In this document: positions 15,050 to 23,269 of the stretch, one piece after another
How positions within the stretch are numbered: the stretch's first letter is position 1
How the letters are laid out: each line of letters begins with the position of its first letter
Assembly (NCBI GenBank): GCA_937877675.1
Contig: CALEIS010000143.1
Span: forward strand, 1-36,125
Direction: 5' to 3'
Origin: an uncultured Clostridia bacterium
GTDB lineage: Bacteria; Bacillota; Clostridia; Oscillospirales; Acutalibacteraceae
Length of the DNA stretch: 36,125 nt
Program-made: the position numbers and the translations under genes
The notes under the pieces: generated by a model
What the model was told of the DNA's origin: nothing
Seen by the model: only the letters and a program-made list of their open reading frames with translations
Database searches by the model: none

Positions 15050-15358
15050 TTATGCTATTTCTTCCCAATTTACACTAGCGTTTGAGTCACCTTCACCCTC
15101 GCCAACAAAGAAGCCCTCTTCTTTACCTACAGGTGATGAATTATATGCTTCTTCAGGTGTACGAACAAAGCCTTGTTCATCTTTAAGATAAACTTTTTTT
15201 CCGTCTTTATTAAACACATATGCACCATTGTCATCAACAGCAGTTGAGCTTACATCTACTGTTGTAGATTCTTCATTCTGAGCTGGGTCATTACAAGCAA
15301 CAAAAAGCATAGAAAGTGCAAGAATAATTACTCCAACGATAATAAACTTCTTATTCAT
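15050..15358 (-). CDS. Small predicted lipoprotein, 102 residues
   Basis: The N terminus MNKKFIIVGVIILALSMLFVAC is a lipoprotein signal peptide with the lipobox ending FVAC; the mature protein would start at Cys22. The remainder is acidic and Ser/Thr-rich, with GAYVFNKDGKKVYLKDEQGFVRTPEEAYNSS and a C-terminal VNWEEIA. I do not recognise a domain. The ribosome binding site AAAGGAG lies 9 nt upstream, and a promoter with TTGCAA/TAAAAT lies just before. It sits alone between mutS2 and ylxM. A surface-exposed, membrane-tethered location is inferred from the signal peptide; function is unknown. Confidence 0.85.
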   Translation of the reverse strand: MNKKFIIVGVIILALSMLFVACNDPAQNEESTTVDVSSTAVDDNGAYVFNKDGKKVYLKDEQGFVRTPEEAYNSSPVGKEEGFFVGEGEGDSNASVNWEEIA

Positions 15359-15394
15359 AAAACAAAACTCCTTTTGTTTGATTTTATTATATTT

Positions 15395-15423
15395 ATTTTA
15401 CCATAGGACTCTCATATTTGCAA
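15395..15423 (-). promoter_or_regulatory. Promoter of the small lipoprotein gene
   Basis: TTGCAA (15423-15418) and TAAAAT (15400-15395) on the minus strand, 17 nt apart, start 4 nt after the mutS2 stop codon. The same two hexamers at the same spacing occur before ftsZ. Confidence 0.65.
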
Positions 15424-15426
15424 TAA

Positions 15427-17808
15427 TTATTTCAACTGTGCGATTGTAACGCCTTCTTCACCCTCACCGAAAGTTCCCACACGGAATGTACGGATATTAG
15501 GATGTTTACGAAGATAAACATGGATACCCTTTCTCAAAGCACCTGTGCCCTTTCCGTGGATAATAGTGATTTCATTAAGTCCTGTACGAAGAACACCGTC
15601 AATAAATTTATCAAGGTCGAGCATTGCTTCCTCAACAGTTGTACCACGCAAATCGATACTTGAATTTGAGGATGCAGTGGCTTTTGATGAGCCTGTATGG
15701 ACTGTTCTCATTCCAGTTGGTTGCTTTTTAGGTGGTTTATGTCCACCGATTAAGCGAATGTCAGAAATTTCGGCTTTCATTTTAATCATACCTGACTGCA
15801 CCTGAACAGTATTTTTCTTTTCATCAACGGATACTACTTCTGCTTCACCACCAAGAGTTTTAACGAAAACTCTGTCACCTACTTTTAATGGTCTTGGTAA
15901 GGTATAGTCACCATCCTCATTTTCGAGTGAATTAGTGATTTCATCCATTTTATCAAGTTGACGACCCATAGCAGCCTTGGCTTTTCTTGCAATTTCCTGT
16001 AAATTCTTTTCTTTTGCCTGTTCTTTTTTCAGTTGTTCGATTTCAAGAAGCAAGGAATTACCTGCACGACGAGCATTTTCAACAATTCTTTCTGCTTCCT
16101 GCTTTGCTCTTGTTATTTCCTTTTCACTTTGTTCCTTTGCCTTTTCCAATGCTTTTTCGGCATTTTCTTTTTGACGAAGAATATTAAGTTTTTCATCTTC
16201 AAGTTTCTGCTTATCGTCTTCAAGTGCTTTTCTTGCAGTTTCAAGAGTATCAACAGCATCTTCAAAACGAGTATCTTCCTCAGAAATAAGTGCTTTTGCA
16301 AAATCAGTTATACTCTCGTCAATTCCAAGTCGTCCTGCAATAGCCAAAGCATTTGAACGACCAGGCATACCGATTAAAAGACGATATGTTGGTTTTAAAG
16401 ATGCAACATCAAATTCGCAACAACCGTTTTCAACTCTATTTGTCTTCAAAGCATATTCTTTAAGTTCGGAATAGTGAGTTGTAGATGCGATTTTTGCACC
16501 CTTTTGTCTTAAATTTTCAAGGATTGCAACAGCAAGTGCTGCACCTTCAACAGGGTCAGTACCTGCACCCAATTCGTCAATAAGCACCAAGCTTCTGTCA
16601 TCAGCAGTTTTAAGAATTCCAACTATTGTTGACATATGGGCAGAGAAAGTTGACAATGACTGTTCAATACTCTGCTCATCACCGATATCTGCAAGAACAT
16701 TATCGAAAACTGATATTTTACTGTTGTCGGTAACAGGGAGCATAAGTCCACATTCTGCCATCAATGTCAAAAGACCGATAGTTTTAATTGAAACTGTTTT
16801 ACCACCTGTATTTGCACCTGTGATTACAAGGGAATCGAAGTCCATACCAAGTGAAATATCAACAGGCACTACCTTTTTAGGGTCAATAAGTGGGTGTCTT
16901 GCTTTTTTTAGTAAGATTTCACCATCATTATTGAGAATCGGACGACTTGCCTTCATTTTATACGCAAGATGTGCCTTTGCAAAAATCAAATCAAGCATTA
17001 CCGCTGACTCGAAACTAATTTTAATTGTATCTTGAAATTCTCCTGCCATTTGAGAAAGTTCTGCAAGTATTCTTTCGATTTCGTCCTGCTCACGACTTTC
17101 AAGGACTTTGATTTCGTTATTTGCTTCAACAACGGCAGCAGGTTCAATAAACACAGTTGCACCACTACCGGATGTATCGTGAACCATACCTGCAACTTCA
17201 CCACGATTTTCTGCCTTTACAGGCACAACAAAACGACCGTTTCGCTGTGTGATTATTCCGTCACGAAGAACTTTTGAATAATGTGAAGAATGAATCATAT
17301 GGTCAAGTTGTTCACGGATTTTATTTTCATAATGACGCTTTTTACGTCTTATTTCTTTAAGTTCAGGTGAAGCATTATCGCTGATTTCTGTTTCACTTAT
17401 AATTGCATTAGTGATTTTATCCTCAAGGTATTTATTGGGATAGAGTGAATTGAACAAATCATCAAGGGAAGTCTGCATACCTGCACATTTATCGTGCCAT
17501 GTGAGGATTCCACGGATTATTTTAAGAGTTGTTGCGATTTTTAAAAGTTCACCTGCAGAAAGTGAGCCACCTGCAGAGGCTCTACTCAAAGCATTGTTAA
17601 CATTCTGGAGTCCTCCGAATGATGGAGCACCGAATTTGGCAATAAATATGTAAGCCGCTTCGGTTTTATCAAGCAGTTCAAGTACCTCAAAATAGTCCGA
17701 TAAAGGCTTAATTTCAAGTGCCTTTTCCTTTGCATCAGCACTACTTGCTGTATCGGAAAGCATTTTGAGTATTTTATCAAGTTCAAGTGAAATACAATGT
17801 TTGTTCAT
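15427..17808 (-). CDS. mutS2: Endonuclease MutS2 / ribosome quality-control ATPase
   Basis: The 793-residue protein has MutS core domains III-V with a Walker A GANTGGKT (about residue 330). The LIDELGAGTDP Walker B and an ATTHYSEL-type block (STTHYSELKEYAL) follow. A long coiled coil (about 510-620) leads to a C-terminal Smr nuclease domain with SIDLRGTTVEEA and HGKGTGALR. MutS2 suppresses recombination in some bacteria and splits collided ribosomes (RqcU) in B. subtilis. It lacks the mismatch-recognition domain of MutS. ATG 17808 is used because MNKHCISLELDKIL fits the family start and AAGG, inside the end of recO, lies 9 nt upstream. The gap to recO is 4 nt. Confidence 0.95.
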   Translation of the reverse strand: MNKHCISLELDKILKMLSDTASSADAKEKALEIKPLSDYFEVLELLDKTEAAYIFIAKFGAPSFGGLQNVNNALSRASAGGSLSAGELLKIATTLKIIRGILTWHDKCAGMQTSLDDLFNSLYPNKYLEDKITNAIISETEISDNASPELKEIRRKKRHYENKIREQLDHMIHSSHYSKVLRDGIITQRNGRFVVPVKAENRGEVAGMVHDTSGSGATVFIEPAAVVEANNEIKVLESREQDEIERILAELSQMAGEFQDTIKISFESAVMLDLIFAKAHLAYKMKASRPILNNDGEILLKKARHPLIDPKKVVPVDISLGMDFDSLVITGANTGGKTVSIKTIGLLTLMAECGLMLPVTDNSKISVFDNVLADIGDEQSIEQSLSTFSAHMSTIVGILKTADDRSLVLIDELGAGTDPVEGAALAVAILENLRQKGAKIASTTHYSELKEYALKTNRVENGCCEFDVASLKPTYRLLIGMPGRSNALAIAGRLGIDESITDFAKALISEEDTRFEDAVDTLETARKALEDDKQKLEDEKLNILRQKENAEKALEKAKEQSEKEITRAKQEAERIVENARRAGNSLLLEIEQLKKEQAKEKNLQEIARKAKAAMGRQLDKMDEITNSLENEDGDYTLPRPLKVGDRVFVKTLGGEAEVVSVDEKKNTVQVQSGMIKMKAEISDIRLIGGHKPPKKQPTGMRTVHTGSSKATASSNSSIDLRGTTVEEAMLDLDKFIDGVLRTGLNEITIIHGKGTGALRKGIHVYLRKHPNIRTFRVGTFGEGEEGVTIAQLK

Positions 17809-17812
17809 ATTT

Positions 17813-18553
17813 TTATACCTTAATTGAATTATAGAATTCAAGTGTTTTAAAATTTCTTTGTAGTTTTGAAAGTAAGTATTTTTCTGTTATATAGGACAAA
17901 TCAGGTAATGCATTTTCATCCATTTTAAATGAATAGATTTTTTCAAAATCTGAAAATGCTATATGACGAAGTGCTTTGATAAGTCCTATATCAAGTGGAA
18001 AAAGCATACTGTTTGACATACAGTTTTCACAGTAAAGCAAACCGTCTTCCACATCAAAATACATTGTGTTTGTTTCATACTCACCACATCTGTCACAAGC
18101 TATAAGATTTGGCATATAACCTGCAATACACATAAGGCGTAATTCCGTAATTGCTTTGACCTGTTCTATTGGCATTTTACTCTTTGCAAGAAAATGAAGT
18201 GAATTAAGTATTAATCGCAGATATTCTTCCGCAGGTTCATCCTCTTGTACAAGTGTCATTATGAGCTCAGAAAAATACTGTGCAAGGGATAATTTTTCCA
18301 AATCATTTCTAAGGTCAAAGAAAAGTTCAATAGGCTCTGCCTCATCAATTATGTAACTTTCCTTGGTTTTATACAGACATAATTTTGAAAAACAGAACAT
18401 TCCTGTTGAACTGTTTTTACGATTATTAACAGATTTTGCCCCTCTTACAAAAGCACGTACAAGCCCGTTGTGGCGTGTAAGTACCGTAACGAGCTTGTCT
18501 TTTTCACCAATATTCTGTTCTTTGAGTATCAGACCGTCCGTATTCGTCCTCAT
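17813..18553 (-). CDS. recO: DNA repair protein RecO
   Basis: RecO helps load RecA onto SSB-coated single-stranded DNA in the RecFOR pathway. The 246-residue protein has the N-terminal OB fold (TDGLILKEQNIGEKDKLVTV) and a helical domain. A zinc finger carries CDRCG and YCENC (about residues 150-180), the four Cys ligands intact. I start at ATG 18553, with GGAG 9 nt upstream. A longer frame begins with TTG 18571 but has no ribosome binding site. The first about 50 nt overlap the yqzL-like ORF in another frame. Confidence 0.93.
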   Translation of the reverse strand: MRTNTDGLILKEQNIGEKDKLVTVLTRHNGLVRAFVRGAKSVNNRKNSSTGMFCFSKLCLYKTKESYIIDEAEPIELFFDLRNDLEKLSLAQYFSELIMTLVQEDEPAEEYLRLILNSLHFLAKSKMPIEQVKAITELRLMCIAGYMPNLIACDRCGEYETNTMYFDVEDGLLYCENCMSNSMLFPLDIGLIKALRHIAFSDFEKIYSFKMDENALPDLSYITEKYLLSKLQRNFKTLEFYNSIKV

Positions 18554-18671
18554 AGTCCATTTCTCCGTCAAATAGTGGTCTCTTTTTGTTTTCGAGAGAT
18601 TTTTTATACATTAAATAATCTTCCACACTACCACTCTGGGTAAATCTGCTCCATATTGCCATACTGTCCAA
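18504..18671 (-). CDS. yqzL: YqzL-like small protein overlapping recO
   Basis: A short ORF lies between era and recO, exactly where Firmicutes carry yqzL. From TTG 18671 (AGGTG 6 nt upstream) or ATG 18662 it encodes 55 or 52 residues. Near the N terminus is AIWSRFTQSGSVEDYLMYK, which matches the YqzL pattern (W, F, TG-like turn, YL-YK). A charged tail follows (KKRPLFDGEMDYEDEYG). The last 50 nt overlap the start of recO in a different frame, so translation of the two is probably coupled. YqzL has no known function. The tail is longer than in B. subtilis YqzL, as remembered (about 47 residues). Confidence 0.78.
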   Translation of the reverse strand: MDSMAIWSRFTQSGSVEDYLMYKKSLENKKRPLFDGEMDYEDEYGRSDTQRTEYW

Positions 18672-18747
18672 GTAAATCACCTACCATTAGTAATTTGTGT
18701 TGGACAGCAAGAAAATATAAGTGGTAAAAATAAAAAGATTTGGTAAA

Positions 18748-19641
18748 TTAATCTAATCCAAAGTTATGAATAAGTCCTTCACGATTACGCCAACCTTCTT
18801 TAACTTTTACCCAGCATTGAAGGTTGATTTTGCAATCGAAAAAGTTTTCCATATCCTGACGAGCATAGGTAGAAATCTTTTTAAGCATCGCTCCACCCTT
18901 GCCGATAATAATTCCCTTATGGCTATCTCTTTCACAGTAAATTGTAGCCTCGACATCCATAATTCCGTCACTTCTCTCACGCATTTTTTCAATGCTTACA
19001 GCCGTGCCGTGAGGAATTTCTTTATCTAAAAGTCTTAACATTTTTTCACGGATAATTTCACCTGCAAGAACTCTTTCGGGTTGGTCTGTAAGAGTATCGT
19101 CAGGGAAGAAATGCTCGGACTCAAAAGCAAGTTTCTTAAGCTCGTCCAAAAGCAAATCAATTCCGTTACCTGTCTGTGCAGAAACAGGGACGATTGCATC
19201 AAAATTATAATGCTCTGTCATTTCTGCAATTCGTGAAATGAGATTTTCTTTTTCTTTTACTGTATCAATTTTATTGATTGCAAGAATTGCAGGGTTTTTG
19301 CCCTTTTTAATCTTTTCGATAAGTTCAAGTTCAGCCTCTTTCAACTCACCATCAGGCTCAACAACCAAAAGACAAGCATCCACACCCTCAATACTATCAC
19401 TTACTGCTTTAACCATTTTTTCACCAAGTTTTGTCTTTGGCTTATGGAAACCTGGTGTATCAGTAAACACAAGTTGAACATTGTCATCAGTTGTAAGTAC
19501 ACCCATAATTCTTGTACGAGTTGTTTGTGGTTTTGAAGAAACAATTGCAATTTTTGTTCCCAAGAGTTTATTAAGAATTGAAGATTTGCCAACATTGGCT
19601 TTTCCTACGATTGCGATAAATGCTGTTTTTGGTGAATTCAT
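18748..19641 (-). CDS. era: GTPase Era
   Basis: Era binds the 3' end of 16S rRNA and checks 30S maturation. The 297-residue protein has G1 GKANVGKSS, a T/T switch region, G3 DTPGFH, G4 NKID and G5 SAQTG. A C-terminal KH domain carries GKGGAMLKKI. Length is typical. The start codon overlaps the dgkA stop as ATGA, and the order ybeY-dgkA-era is the conserved one. yqzL and recO follow after about 75 nt. Confidence 0.96.
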   Translation of the reverse strand: MNSPKTAFIAIVGKANVGKSSILNKLLGTKIAIVSSKPQTTRTRIMGVLTTDDNVQLVFTDTPGFHKPKTKLGEKMVKAVSDSIEGVDACLLVVEPDGELKEAELELIEKIKKGKNPAILAINKIDTVKEKENLISRIAEMTEHYNFDAIVPVSAQTGNGIDLLLDELKKLAFESEHFFPDDTLTDQPERVLAGEIIREKMLRLLDKEIPHGTAVSIEKMRERSDGIMDVEATIYCERDSHKGIIIGKGGAMLKKISTYARQDMENFFDCKINLQCWVKVKEGWRNREGLIHNFGLD

Positions 19642-20123
19642 TTATTTTTCCCCTTTTTTCCAAATCCGAAAAATATAAAAATTATGTCTAAAACTAACGA
19701 AACGATAAACAATCCCAACGCCCATAAATTATTTGTAAAGTATTGGAATAACTGTTTGAATGCATCCGGTTGCCACATAATTGCGACACCTGCGAGTACT
19801 GAAAAAATTGTAAATACAAGAACTGCACCTGCTGCACAGTCCTTTGCAATTTTTCCAAATTCTGTATGCTCTTTTCCGTGTAAATCAACTGCTGCTTCAA
19901 TAGCTGTGTTGATAACCTCGGCACCCATTACAAGTCCACAAGCAATAAAGAGAATTGCAAACTGAGTTCTTGTAATTTCAAAAAAATCAAAGGCACACAG
20001 GAAAAAGAACATATATGCAAAACAGGAAATATGTATTCTCATATTACGCTCGGTCTTTATTGTTGTAAAGATACCTTCAAAGGCATAACCGAAACTTTTA
20101 AAAAGAGCTTTAAGGTCTTTCAT
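19638..20123 (-). CDS. dgkA: Diacylglycerol/undecaprenol kinase
   Basis: The 161-residue membrane protein belongs to the DgkA family. In Firmicutes its main substrate is undecaprenol, giving undecaprenyl phosphate for wall synthesis. The N terminus MKDLKALFKSFGYAFEGI and the catalytic stretch MGAEVINTAIEAAVDL (Glu and NTAIE motif) are visible, followed by GKIAKDCAAGAVLV. Hydrophobic segments are at about 35-52, 56-72, 98-115 and 135-155. The last segment is an extra C-terminal helix beyond the usual trimeric core. It overlaps era by 4 nt. The 74-nt gap to ybeY contains an inverted repeat. Confidence 0.93.
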   Translation of the reverse strand: MKDLKALFKSFGYAFEGIFTTIKTERNMRIHISCFAYMFFFLCAFDFFEITRTQFAILFIACGLVMGAEVINTAIEAAVDLHGKEHTEFGKIAKDCAAGAVLVFTIFSVLAGVAIMWQPDAFKQLFQYFTNNLWALGLFIVSLVLDIIFIFFGFGKKGKNK

Positions 20124-20154
20124 AAAATTATAATCATCCTCAATAGTAAAGCAT

Positions 20155-20200
20155 TAAGTTTGAAAGAAAAATGTGCTATGGGCAATTTTACTCAAACTTA
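20155..20200 (-). other. Inverted repeat at the ybeY-dgkA junction
   Basis: TAAGTTTGA (20155-20163) and TCAAACTTA (20192-20200) form a 9-bp stem with a 28-nt loop; the second arm contains the ybeY stop codon. No T-run follows on the minus strand. It may be a processing or folding signal rather than a terminator. Confidence 0.5.
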
Positions 20201-20704
20201 TTCCTCGTCGAAGTAGTAACTACCGTTACGTTTTAATCCGATTTTTGTAAGTACTGCTTCTTCTTTTTCTCTCATCTGTACTGCTTCAAGCCCACCGTTT
20301 TCGTGGTCATAACCTAAAAGATGAAGAAGAGAATGAACTGTTAAGAAGCCGATTTCTCTTTGAAGAGTATGTCCATATTTTTCTGCTTGGTCATAAGCGT
20401 GTTCAATGGAAATAATAATGTCACCAAGGATTTTTGCCCCTGTGTCATAGTTTATATCGTACTCACCATCTTCACCCATTGGGAAAGAAAGGACATCCGT
20501 ACTTCTGTCAATTCCACGATGTTTGAAATTAAGTTCGTGGATTGTTGCGTCATCAACGATTGACACACTGATTTCTGCCAAATCTGTAAACCCTTCGTGT
20601 ACAAGAACTGCCTTACAGCAACGACGAATGAGCATTCTTACACCTGTTGGAATTTTCATTACATTCTGTTTGTCATCAATTATTACTTTTAATTTCTCAT
20701 TCAT
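20198..20704 (-). CDS. ybeY: Endoribonuclease YbeY
   Basis: YbeY is a single-strand endoribonuclease involved in 16S rRNA 3' processing and 70S quality control. The 168-residue protein has the metal-binding HSLLHLLGYDHE (H-x3-H-x5-H) near residue 122 and the STDVLSFPM block. The conserved Arg (HRGIDRSTD) is present. The start overlaps the phoH stop as ATGA. Length is at the upper end of normal, with an extra C-terminal tail (LKRNGSYYFDEE). Confidence 0.95.
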   Translation of the reverse strand: MNEKLKVIIDDKQNVMKIPTGVRMLIRRCCKAVLVHEGFTDLAEISVSIVDDATIHELNFKHRGIDRSTDVLSFPMGEDGEYDINYDTGAKILGDIIISIEHAYDQAEKYGHTLQREIGFLTVHSLLHLLGYDHENGGLEAVQMREKEEAVLTKIGLKRNGSYYFDEE

Positions 20705-21663
20705 TTGTTTTTCCTCGCATCCTGTCTTTCATAAGCCTTGATAATATCCTGGACAAGACGATGTCTGACTACATCTTTTTCTGTAAATATATTTATTGCT
20801 ATGTCATCAATTCCTTTGAGAATTTTCATAGCTTCAACAAGTCCTGATTTTTTACCGTCAGGCAAGTCAATCTGTGTAATATCACCTGTTACAACAATTT
20901 TTGAGTTAAATCCCAGACGAGTTAAGAACATTTTCATCTGCTCCCTTGTTGTATTCTGTGCTTCATCAAGAATTATAAAACTATCATCAAGAGTACGACC
21001 ACGCATATATGCAAGTGGTGCTACCTCAATACTACCTCTCTCCTGATAACGTTGAAAGCTTTCTGCTCCAAGCATATCAAAAAGAGCATCATACAATGGT
21101 CGAAGATATGGGTCAACTTTCTGTTGCAAGTCGCCTGGCAAAAATCCTAATTTTTCACCTGCTTCAACTGCAGGACGAGTCAAAATGATACGGTTAACCT
21201 CTTTTGCACGAAAGGCATTTACTGCCATTGCAACTGCAAGATAAGTTTTACCTGTACCGGCAGGACCTGCACCGAGAGTGATTGTATTATTCTTTATACA
21301 TTCAAGGTATTTTTTCTGACCAAGTGTTTTTGGCTTAATGGGTTTACCTTTTGCAGTAATGCAGACACAGTCCCCTGTCATTTCACAGAGTTTATCCTCG
21401 TTACCCTCTTTCACAAGAGAAAGGACATAACGAACATTCTGTTCTGACAACGCTTCACCACGGTTAATAAGAGTTAAAAGTCCATTGATTGCTCTTACCG
21501 CTTTGGAAACATTTTCCACATCACCGCTGACTTTAATTTCCGAGCCACGACTTATAACCTTAACATTATACTGGGACTCAATAAGTCTAATATTTTCATC
21601 AAAGCTGCCGAACAAACTGACGGTCTGTTCCATTCTGTCAACATTTATTACTTGTTCAAACAA
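20701..21663 (-). CDS. phoH: PhoH-like ATPase
   Basis: The 320-residue protein combines an N-terminal KH-like region (about residues 10-70) with a P-loop PhoH ATPase domain. It carries GPAGTGKTYLA (Walker A, about residue 130), ILDEAQNTT (Walker B) and VTGDITQIDLP. YbeY-PhoH pairing suggests a role in RNA processing or stress. The start is TTG 21663 with GGGTG at 7-nt spacing; no ATG in frame fits. It is coupled to ybeY. Confidence 0.93.
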   Translation of the reverse strand: MFEQVINVDRMEQTVSLFGSFDENIRLIESQYNVKVISRGSEIKVSGDVENVSKAVRAINGLLTLINRGEALSEQNVRYVLSLVKEGNEDKLCEMTGDCVCITAKGKPIKPKTLGQKKYLECIKNNTITLGAGPAGTGKTYLAVAMAVNAFRAKEVNRIILTRPAVEAGEKLGFLPGDLQQKVDPYLRPLYDALFDMLGAESFQRYQERGSIEVAPLAYMRGRTLDDSFIILDEAQNTTREQMKMFLTRLGFNSKIVVTGDITQIDLPDGKKSGLVEAMKILKGIDDIAINIFTEKDVVRHRLVQDIIKAYERQDARKNK

Positions 21664-21720
21664 CTGATTTCACCCACTTATTACAAAATAGTCTATATTT
21701 TATATATTTTAGCACATTTT

Positions 21721-22902
21721 TTATGTGTTGTCATCTGTTTTTTCAACATAAATTTCCTGTAAAATCCCTATTTCTTGCTTACAATTTGCATAAACTTTAT
21801 ATTGAATACTATCGGTCGTACTTACATCTTCTGTTTTAACCTTCTGTATCTCCGATTTATCCATTATATTTTTAACATAACAAGCGTTACTGAAGAGAGA
21901 GAGTTTCTTTTTTAGTGAATCGCTCATCTCTGCTTTTTCATCACTATACACTGCACCATACTCTGTTATTATTCCCAAAGGAAGGACTAAATTATCATTT
22001 TTCAAAAATGTCTTATTTTCTGAGTAAAAATCATCTGGAACATTTTTTCCAAGGGGTATTTTCATACCGAAAAAGAAGATGACTTTTCGAGTTTTTTCAT
22101 AAGACTGGTTATAAAGAGTAATATCCATATCAGTTGAGGTGTGACTTTTCTTCACAAGGGCTTTTACATATCCGTCAGCATGGACTAAAACTTCTGTGCC
22201 ATCGGCATGACTTATAACACCACTTACTAACAAATCACCCTTAGTTACTGCCCACCCAGGTTTAACCTCCTCTTTTCCGTGGAGAATATCAATACTCAAA
22301 ATCACGCCATCTTCCGAAGCAACAAGATTAGTTGGGGTTTTATCATCATAAATATCAGGGGCTTTTGTGCTTTCTCTTACCTCAATTACAATAACTGAGC
22401 CTTTTCTATTTACCGCTGCCCACGAGAGATTTTCAATTTCGCTGACAACGGTTTTTGCTACATTTTTAGCATCAATATCTGAAATTTTTGCCCCCACCTT
22501 TACCCCATGATTTTCAAAGGCAGAAAGTAAAACATCTTCATCAATACTCACATTCCCAACAATCGAAACACTCCAAACAAATTGAGAAAGTGTAGCAATT
22601 AATCCTATAAAAATCATAGCACCTACAAGAATTCCGACTCTTGATTTATGTTTTCTGAAAAAGTATTTCAATCCTTTCTTTTCAATAGCACAAAGCTGCA
22701 TACCTGATTTTTTCGCAGGTATTTTAAGTGCAAAATATCCATCAATGGTTGTGGATGCAAAAATAGTGCCATTCACATTTTTTATATTCCATACGGGAAT
22801 TTTCTCCCTTGTGCATAGATTTAAAAATCTATCTGCAAGTCCCCCATACGCCTTAAAATTTATGTATCCAAAAAAATATCTTAAAAACTCGACTATTAAC
22901 AT
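21721..22902 (-). CDS. yqfD: Sporulation protein YqfD
   Basis: YqfD is a sigma-E-dependent sporulation protein of the mother cell, similar to stage IV assembly factors. The 393-residue protein starts MLIVEFLRYFFGYI, has a conserved basic region, and a single membrane segment (about residues 89-112, GILVGAMIFIGLIATLSQF). A large extracytoplasmic part with a POTRA-like fold follows (VSIVGNVSIDEDVLLSAFENHGVKVG), then a beta-rich domain with DGVILSIDILHGKEEVKPGWAVTKGDLLVSGV. The ribosome binding site is AGGTG. It follows yqfC by 7 nt. Sporulation-specific expression is inferred from the family. Confidence 0.92.
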   Translation of the reverse strand: MLIVEFLRYFFGYINFKAYGGLADRFLNLCTREKIPVWNIKNVNGTIFASTTIDGYFALKIPAKKSGMQLCAIEKKGLKYFFRKHKSRVGILVGAMIFIGLIATLSQFVWSVSIVGNVSIDEDVLLSAFENHGVKVGAKISDIDAKNVAKTVVSEIENLSWAAVNRKGSVIVIEVRESTKAPDIYDDKTPTNLVASEDGVILSIDILHGKEEVKPGWAVTKGDLLVSGVISHADGTEVLVHADGYVKALVKKSHTSTDMDITLYNQSYEKTRKVIFFFGMKIPLGKNVPDDFYSENKTFLKNDNLVLPLGIITEYGAVYSDEKAEMSDSLKKKLSLFSNACYVKNIMDKSEIQKVKTEDVSTTDSIQYKVYANCKQEIGILQEIYVEKTDDNT

Positions 22903-22909
22903 ATATCAC

Positions 22910-23176
22910 CTATGACACAAAAGAAATTTCACCAATTTGCCCATTGATAACAGCAATCCCACTATCAAAAGACGTAATTACAAGTCCTACTCCTGACAGG
23001 GACAGCACAGTTTCACCCAAACTCAGTTTTATGAGATTTTCTTCATATTCCACAATTCCCTTGCATCCATCAATTATAATCTCACGATTACCCAGCATCT
23101 CAATTTTTGCCTCATTTGAAATCATTGTGGGAATTGTAAATCTGCTTTGCTTTTTCCCATTAGCTTTTCGACTCAT
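22910..23176 (-). CDS. yqfC: Sporulation protein YqfC
   Basis: The 88-residue protein matches YqfC, a YabP-like coat-associated family, with NREIIIDGCKGIVEYEENLIKLSLG and GQIGEISF at the end. It starts at ATG 23176, with GAGGTG 6 nt upstream. The longer frame from 23194 runs through that site. It forms a unit with yqfD and is divergent from ylbJ. The upstream CATATAAT (23205-23198, minus) resembles a sigma-E -10 box. Confidence 0.9.
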   Translation of the reverse strand: MSRKANGKKQSRFTIPTMISNEAKIEMLGNREIIIDGCKGIVEYEENLIKLSLGETVLSLSGVGLVITSFDSGIAVINGQIGEISFVS

Positions 23177-23197
23177 ACCTTGCACCTCACTCATAAA

Positions 23198-23205
23198 ATT
23201 ATATG
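23198..23205 (-). promoter_or_regulatory. Candidate sigma-E -10 box of yqfC-yqfD
   Basis: CATATAAT on the minus strand matches the sigma-E -10 pattern (CATANAAT). A clear -35 box is not seen, only an AT-rich region. Regulation by sigma-E is known for yqfCD in B. subtilis. Confidence 0.5.
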
Positions 23206-23269
23206 ATTAACCTTTTTAAAAATTCATTATTGAACATTATTTTAAATATATTTTATGGGGTGTTTAAAA

